Positions 59,689 through 64,000 of a DNA stretch of 64,000 bases are shown one piece after another. Within the stretch, counting starts at the first letter, position 1, and each line of letters opens with the position of its first letter. Source of the stretch: an uncultured Acidimicrobiales bacterium. GTDB lineage: Bacteria > Actinomycetota > Acidimicrobiia > Acidimicrobiales > CATQHL01. Below the pieces are notes generated by a model, which was given only the letters and a program-made list of their open reading frames with translations, was not told the DNA's origin and searched no databases. The stretch lies in NCBI GenBank assembly GCA_958295925.1, contig CATQHL010000001.1, positions 1,809,753-1,873,752 on the forward strand, read 5' to 3'. A program made the position numbers and the translations under genes.

Positions 59689-61089
59689 TCAGCGGGCAGG
59701 TCGCCAGACGGTCTCGCCCGAGGGCGTGTCTTCCAGATCAACACCGAGGGAGCGCAGTCTTTCCCGGATGGCGTCCGCCTTGGCGAACTCCCGGGATGCT
59801 CGGGCCATCTTGCGCTCGGCCACCAGTCTGTTGATTTCGTGAGCTGACACGCCGGATGACAGGGAATTCCCATTGTCGGCCTTTGCCTCCAAGCCGAGTG
59901 TTCTGCTCAGCTCCTGCACGACTGCGAAAGCCTCTTTAGCCTCCTCCGGTCTGTCCTCGTCCAAGCAGGTGTTGCCTCGTCTTACAGCATCGAAGACCAC
60001 CGCCACCCCCGCAGGGGTTCCCAGGTCAGCGTTCATGGCCTCGGTGAAAGCGGCGCGCATCTCCTCGGCGAATCCCGAGATCCCCCGGTCGCCCTCATCG
60101 AGCACTCTCATCCTGCGCGTGAAGGCGTCGATGCGTCCCACCCCGGCTGCGGCGCCCGCCAGTACCGAGCCGTCGACCTCCATCGTCGAGCGGTAGTGCG
60201 ACTGCAGGAACGCCAGGCGCAGGGCCCTCGGCCCGTGAGCAGCCAGGGCGTCTCCGAGGGTGCGGAAGTTGCCTGCCGACTTGGCCATCTTCTCCCCGTC
60301 AACGTTGAGCATCGCAGAGTGCATCCACAATCCGGCAAAGCGGCGCCCGGCGGCCTCGGCCTCAGCCCGCTCGTTCTCGTGGTGGGGGAAGACGAGGTCG
60401 CTGCCGCCGCCATGAATGTCGAAGCCTTCGCCCAGCAGTCCCAGCGACATTGCCACGCACTCGATGTGCCAGCCGGGGCGCCCCGCCATCCAGGGTGATT
60501 CCCACGAAGGCTCGTTTGGCTTGGCCGCCTTCCAGAGGGCGAAGTCCAGGGGGTCTCGCTTGCGTTCCTCGACGGCTACTCGCGCCCCGGCGCCTTCTCG
60601 CAGGTCGGCGACGCTGCGGTGGGCAAGGCGCCCGTACTCGGGATATCGGGAAACTTCGAAGTAGACGCCTAGATCTTTGATCAGATAAGCGGCGCCGCGA
60701 TCCAACAGTTCAGAGATGAAGGTCTTCATCTCGGTTACGTACTCGGTGGCCCGTGGGCGAACCCTTGGGTTACCGACGCTCAATGCCCCCATCTCGTCGA
60801 GGTAGACCTTTTCGTAGCGCTTTGACACCTCCTCTTCGCTGATGCCCTCTTCGGCGGCGCGAGCGATGATCTTGTCGTCGATGTCGGTGATGTTGCTCAC
60901 CAGGTTCACGTCGAAGCCCCGCCAGGTCAGATAGCGGTTAAGCACGTCGTAGGTGACAGCAGTGCGGGCGTGTCCGAGGTGCGGAACGTCGTAGACGGTC
61001 GGCCCGCACACGTAGAGCGATACTTCGCCTGACCGCCTAGGCCGCAGATCGGTCACCTGACGAGTCAGCGTGTCATAGAGCCGCAGCAC
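59689..61089 (-). CDS. cysS: Cysteinyl-tRNA synthetase
   Basis: A 466-residue class I aminoacyl-tRNA synthetase. The HIGH-type motif is VYDVPHLGHART (residues 32-43), with C28 as the first zinc ligand. GWHIECVAMSL gives the second cysteine, and LVFPHHENERAEAE gives the His/Glu ligands. The KMSKS motif appears as KMAKSAGN. It charges tRNA-Cys. The full length is normal. It could also be the MshC-type mycothiol ligase relative, but the complete C-terminal domain supports CysRS. Confidence 0.93.
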   Translation of the reverse strand: MLRLYDTLTRQVTDLRPRRSGEVSLYVCGPTVYDVPHLGHARTAVTYDVLNRYLTWRGFDVNLVSNITDIDDKIIARAAEEGISEEEVSKRYEKVYLDEMGALSVGNPRVRPRATEYVTEMKTFISELLDRGAAYLIKDLGVYFEVSRYPEYGRLAHRSVADLREGAGARVAVEERKRDPLDFALWKAAKPNEPSWESPWMAGRPGWHIECVAMSLGLLGEGFDIHGGGSDLVFPHHENERAEAEAAGRRFAGLWMHSAMLNVDGEKMAKSAGNFRTLGDALAAHGPRALRLAFLQSHYRSTMEVDGSVLAGAAAGVGRIDAFTRRMRVLDEGDRGISGFAEEMRAAFTEAMNADLGTPAGVAVVFDAVRRGNTCLDEDRPEEAKEAFAVVQELSRTLGLEAKADNGNSLSSGVSAHEINRLVAERKMARASREFAKADAIRERLRSLGVDLEDTPSGETVWRPAR

Positions 61090-61264
61090 GAAGTCGCATT
61101 CTATCGGTGATTGAGACAGTCTTTAACTCAAGAACAGCATTGAGTCCAGAGTGGCTGCAAGACCGTGCTCGTACCACTATTCCAATCGTAACACTATATT
61201 AATGTCCGTTCAAAACTTCCACTTTTCTCTTTTCATGAATCCTTCTAGACTAACCCATTCAACC
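61090..61264. other. AT-richer non-coding stretch
   Basis: 175 bases of low-GC sequence between cysS and the toxin remnant. I see no gene or structured RNA here. It probably derives from the same lost cassette. Confidence 0.4.
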
Positions 61265-61399
61265 TTATAATGCTCGCAAACATTCGGAATTGTCATTACT
61301 CCATTTCTTAAGTTCGTCATCGTACTCCTTCAACTCATTTCGCACCTCACGGGTTGAAGTAATTTGACTATCTGAAATCATTGCGTCAAACTTTTCCAT
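61265..61399 (-). pseudogene. Remnant of a DUF4411 (PIN-like) toxin gene
   Basis: A 44-codon frame, starting MEKFDAMISDSQITSTREVR and continuing NELKEYDDELKKWSNDNSE. This matches the internal segment of DUF4411 proteins (a PIN-like toxin family), which continue for about 100 more residues and start about 30 residues earlier with an aspartate-rich N-terminus; both are missing. It follows, in the same frame but separated by a stop codon, the truncated HTH gene at 61406. HTH/ImmA-DUF4411 is a known toxin-antitoxin pair. Confidence 0.6.
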
Positions 61400-61405
61400 C
61401 CCGAG

Positions 61406-61774
61406 TCAAAATTTATTGGATTTCTTTCCTGGAGCATTGAAGGAATCTTTGAAAATGAAAATTCCGAGTCCCTCCAATGCGCTTCTCCAGTGTTTGAGAT
61501 CGATATCTGGACTATTCCAACGTGCTTGTTCATTGAGTTCTATTGCCTCTTCCTCTGGTGGCTCAGGAAAAAAGAATAAGGCAATTGGTCGTTTGTAAAT
61601 TTGGTAGGCTAACTTCTCAAGTTGAATATATGTTGGGGACGTATTTCCGTTCTCCCAGGCTTCAATGTCGGAAGGCTTTTTGCCCATGCGAAGCGCGACT
61701 TCGTTGACATCAAGATGCAATGACTCGCGCGCCCAGCGCAGCACGTTCGGGTTGTAGGGTATTGGGCTGCTCAT
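61406..61774 (-). pseudogene. Truncated XRE-HTH/ImmA-IrrE antitoxin gene
   Basis: The N-terminal 60 residues form a helix-turn-helix (VLRWARESLHLDVNEVALRMGKKPSDIEAWENGNTSPTYIQLEKLAYQI), then PIALFFFPEPPEEEAIELNEQARW, a hallmark of XRE/ImmA (COG2856) proteins. The protein stops after WRSALEGLGIFIFKDSFNAPGKKSNKF, where an intact protein would continue into the ImmA/IrrE metallopeptidase. The start may be the ATG 61774 or GTG 61801. It lies immediately before the DUF4411 remnant in the same frame; a deletion has joined the two. Confidence 0.72.
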
Positions 61775-61875
61775 TTTCTTAGGTTGCTTGTGACTGGCCA
61801 CTCTCTTTCATGTCGCCTCATTCGCAATATGCAATCTTGCAATATGATGTGTGGCGGGCAAGCGCAATTGCCTAT

Positions 61876-61949
61876 GCCCACGTAGCTCAGTCGGACAGAG
61901 CAGGGACCTCCTAAGTCCAAGGTCGCAGGTTCGAATCCTGCCGTGGGCG
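61876..61949 (+). tRNA. tRNA-Arg (CCT)
   Basis: The cloverleaf can be folded by eye. Acceptor GCCCACG (61876-61882) pairs with CGTGGGC (61942-61948); the D-stem is GCTC/GAGC; the anticodon stem GGGAC has one mismatch in its partner, with loop CTCCTAA (anticodon CCT, 61910-61912); the T-stem GCAGG/CCTGC surrounds TTCGAAT. The discriminator is G at 61949. The CCA end is not directly encoded: GCACCA follows, shifted by two bases. It decodes AGG. It lies beside the toxin-antitoxin relic, as tRNA genes often do for integrated elements. Confidence 0.9.
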
Positions 61950-62056
61950 CACCAGGTGATCGTGTCTTCCTTGGTCATCTGCTGCAAGCGCAGTTCGTGA
62001 CTTGCGATTCCAGTTGCGTTGTCCGTATGCCGTCACGCGCTGGAGCAACAGCCCGG

Positions 62057-62692
62057 TCAGCCCTGCTGCGCCCTCCACAGTGCCAAATCCGGATCCACCG
62101 TACGGTCGCGCTTGAGCTCGCTGAAGTTGCCATAACGAGTCAGCCAGGTCGTGTGCTCCCACAGCGCCAGGGCGTCAGCGTCGGTTTCGGGCGGGTTGGA
62201 AATTACCGGCCCGAAAATTACCGGCCCGTCCCTGCCATCGAGACCGATGGTCGGCACGCCAAAGCTGCGCGTCTCTGAAACGAGGTTGGCGTGTTCGGCC
62301 AATAGAGTTGCCCAAGTAGTCGGGTCCGCCTGCGCCTGAGCGCACATCTCCTGCGGCAGCCCTGCGTCGGCAAGCGCACCGGTGATAGTGCCCTCCACCT
62401 GCGCTGACTGCAGACCGTCGAAAATGCGGTTGCCAATCGCTGCGTAGTAGTCGCCCATGGCTTCGTTGCCGAGCCTCTCCCGCACGGCCACGGCGGTACG
62501 CAGGGCTTTGATTCCCCTCGACTCCTCGAGGTCGAGATCATCTACAGGGCCTTGGCAGTTGACGATTGCTAGTGAGAACACGCCCCACTCGACCTCCACA
62601 GTCCCCAGCTCGATGAGTCGACGGATCCAGCGGAAGGTCTGATAGCACCACGGTCAAACGGGGTCAAAGTAAAACCGGATTTGCTCCGCCAT
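62057..62692 (-). CDS. DsbA-family/mycothiol-nitroreductase-like protein, candidate selenoprotein (UPWC)
   Basis: The 211-codon gene starts at ATG 62692 with AGGAGG five bases upstream. Codons 1-12 read MAEQIRFYFDPV, then TGA at codon 13 (62654-62656), then P-W-C-Y-Q. The first cysteine of the C-P-W-C active site typical of Rv2466c-like DsbA proteins is therefore TGA, giving U-P-W-C if it is read as selenocysteine. The remaining protein matches that family (VEVEWGVFSLAIVN; AIGNRIFDG; ALADAGLP; GVPTI; FGPVIS; YGNFSELKRDRT). The family reduces disulfides or nitro compounds with mycothiol. A simple gene caller would begin at GTG 62599 and lose the active site. Confidence 0.8.
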
Positions 62693-62771
62693 TGCGACCT
62701 CCTAGTTGCGTTGATATTGCTGCTCACACGCTATCGGGCAGCAGACGTGCGGATGCGCTCGCTCCTCTCTG

Positions 62772-64000
62772 CTACTCCAAAGGAAGCAGCCTCACCTCGA
62801 TGTAACGGTCGGAGGGGAATGCGATGCGGGCCAGGTCGGCGATCTCCTCGATGGTCAGGCTTTCGGTTATTGCCGCCTTTGCGCCCCTGTCCGCAACGAG
62901 TTCCAGGCTTTCCTCGGGATGGAATCTCAAGAACGACAAGGCGTTGATCCAGTCTTCGTTTGTCGTCCACCCGAACTCGGTGATAAGCAGGGACTGGGCA
63001 GTTGCAAACTCCTCCTCGGCAGGCCCGTTGGTGGCGAGGTCGGCCAGTTCGGCCAGCAGTGCGTCGGAAAGCTCGTCTAGACGGTCGGGGTCGATGATCA
63101 TTGAGATACGGGTCTCGATCAAATCGTCGGGATCCTGGTAGGAGACAGAGACCTCCGGGTTGTAACTGGCGGTGAGATTTTCCCTGAGCTCAACATGGAG
63201 ACGCGTGCTGAGAATCTCTTTGAGAACTTGCGCGGCGAGTCTCACTCTGAGGTCGGTTTCGACCTCACCTGAAAGCAGCAGCACGAGTTCCCCCTGCTGA
63301 TCCTCGCCTGCCATGACCGTTCTGCGGATTATTCCCGGCGGCGGTGGCGGGTGAGGGTCTATCGGAGCCTCTCGCACGCCACCGTCGGGCAGCGTTCCAA
63401 TGTAACTGGCGGCGAGAGACTCAACTTCTGAGACTTCAAAGTCGCCGACCACGATGTAGAGAAAGTCCCCTGCGTCTGCAAAGCGTTTCCGGAATTCATC
63501 CATGGAGCGCCCTATGTCGAACGTCTCGATTTCTTCGAGTGTCGGCAGGTAGGTGAACCTGGGATCATCGCCGTAACGCTCCTCCCTTACTGCCGACTCA
63601 AGCGCGTTTGACGCAAGCACGTCCTTGTTCTCGATCGCCTGCCTCCATTGGCTCAGTTCGCTTTCTACTATGGCTTCTTCCGCCATCGGGGCCGTCATGG
63701 TCAGGTGAATAAGCTGGAACAGGGTCTCCAAGTCTTCGAGGGCTGCTCTCGCAATCACGTATTCGCTGTTGTGATCGAGGTATGTCCGAATCGAAAGCAC
63801 ATCGTCGGCGAGCATCTGGTTGAGCGTCACCCTGTCGTAAGGCCCGACCCCGCTTCTTCTGGCTATTGCATTGGTGATATCCAGGTGCTTAACAATTTCG
63901 TCGGGCAGAAGCGAGGTGCCGCCGGCGCTGGCTGCCCATACTTGAACTTCCTTTGCCGAAATCTCTGTGGGTTTCAGAAGAACCCGAGCCCCGTTGGGGA
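62772..64000 (-). CDS. M16 family metallopeptidase-like protein (5' end outside window)
   Basis: The frame is open to the window edge: from 63998 it reads PNGARVLLKPTEISAKEVQV, a typical start of an M16B domain. The visible part covers about 408 residues, with FLYIVVGDFEVSEVESLAASYIGTLPDG (the M16 domain end) and ELVLLLSGEVETDLRVRLAAQVLKEILSTRLHVELRENLTASYNP in the second half. The HxxEH zinc motif is not in this fragment, so it may be the non-catalytic half, or the catalytic half lies further upstream. Such proteins act as processing proteases. Confidence 0.82.
   Translation of the reverse strand, partial: PNGARVLLKPTEISAKEVQVWAASAGGTSLLPDEIVKHLDITNAIARRSGVGPYDRVTLNQMLADDVLSIRTYLDHNSEYVIARAALEDLETLFQLIHLTMTAPMAEEAIVESELSQWRQAIENKDVLASNALESAVREERYGDDPRFTYLPTLEEIETFDIGRSMDEFRKRFADAGDFLYIVVGDFEVSEVESLAASYIGTLPDGGVREAPIDPHPPPPPGIIRRTVMAGEDQQGELVLLLSGEVETDLRVRLAAQVLKEILSTRLHVELRENLTASYNPEVSVSYQDPDDLIETRISMIIDPDRLDELSDALLAELADLATNGPAEEEFATAQSLLITEFGWTTNEDWINALSFLRFHPEESLELVADRGAKAAITESLTIEEIADLARIAFPSDRYIEVRLLPLE

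Noticed and set aside
59634..59873. A 79-residue ORF antisense/overlapping the cysS end
   Set aside because: It lies mainly in cysS in a different frame with no homologous features.
61950..61954. Encoded CCA end of tRNA-Arg
   Set aside because: CCA is offset by two bases from the discriminator, so the normal CCA end would be added after transcription.
62057..62599. A 180-residue ORF beginning at GTG 62599 as the true start of the DsbA-fold gene
   Set aside because: It has no ribosome-binding site or active site, while an upstream ATG with a perfect Shine-Dalgarno adds the missing N-terminus apart from one TGA at the catalytic cysteine.
1..64000. CRISPR arrays, rRNA genes, complete insertion sequences, prophage genes
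   Set aside because: No regular 24-48 base repeats with spacers, no rRNA signatures, no transposase or phage structural proteins were seen in the window.

Overview
The window is a GC-rich bacterial chromosome segment. It probably comes from an actinobacterium (Actinomycetota), and a marine or host-associated Acidimicrobiia-like lineage would fit. This is inference from gene content: a mycothiol-dependent nitroreductase (Rv2466c-like) relative, a LysM/BTAD pair beside a TadE/Flp pilus locus, a DUF3105 lipoprotein, and a hopanoid cluster with its own polyprenyl synthase. Codon use is uniform except for two AT-richer islands, the Fic locus (about 43.3-45.0 kb) and a toxin-antitoxin relic (61.2-61.8 kb).

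Layout. 1-4.6 kb: end of a Tad/Flp pilus locus (TadC end, Flp pilin, three TadE/G-like pseudopilins), a membrane LysM protein and a BTAD regulator. 4.6-6.0 kb: MATE exporter. 6.07-14.1 kb: compact hopanoid operon hpnC-hpnD-hpnE-polyprenyl synthase-shc-hpnG-hpnH. 14.2-20.3 kb (minus): branched-chain-type ABC importer (binding protein, LivHMGF) followed by a Rieske oxygenase. 20.5-30.4 kb (minus): a BMP-family (nucleoside-like) importer whose ATPase gene is separated from its binding protein and permeases by a molybdenum hydroxylase large subunit, a three-domain RidA protein and a cysteine hydrolase. 30.5-39.4 kb (plus): SDR, two small cupins, a nitrilase-family amidohydrolase, then molybdenum hydroxylase subunits M, L, S and a second L. 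Together 20.5-39.4 kb looks like an uptake and catabolic island for a nitrogen-containing, probably heterocyclic compound. The substrate cannot be read from sequence.

39.4-51.9 kb holds mixed genes: double-hotdog MaoC protein, copper-type P-ATPase, acyltransferase, Fic protein with upstream repeats, alpha/beta hydrolase, DUF3105 lipoprotein and partner, acyl-CoA dehydrogenase, thiol peroxidase, carotenoid oxygenase and VOC protein. 52-59.4 kb is a ribose-type ABC importer with a coiled-coil-stalked binding protein, divergent from an enolase-superfamily sugar-acid dehydratase-like gene, followed by a Gfo/Idh/MocA oxidoreductase and a CaiB-type CoA transferase. 59.7-64 kb has cysS, the remains of an HTH/ImmA-DUF4411 toxin-antitoxin cassette, tRNA-Arg(CCT), a DsbA-fold gene and a 5'-truncated M16 peptidase.

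The most striking observation is the DsbA-fold gene at 62057-62692. It has a perfect Shine-Dalgarno site and an in-frame TGA at codon 13, exactly where the first cysteine of the CPWC active site belongs (read U-P-W-C). This is a strong candidate selenoprotein that ordinary gene calling would shorten to an N-terminally truncated ORF. Other notable points are strong hairpins just after the binding-protein gene in all three ABC loci, a perfect 18-bp palindrome between the ribose-type importer and the enolase-family gene, and three molybdenum hydroxylase large subunits served by one M and one S gene.
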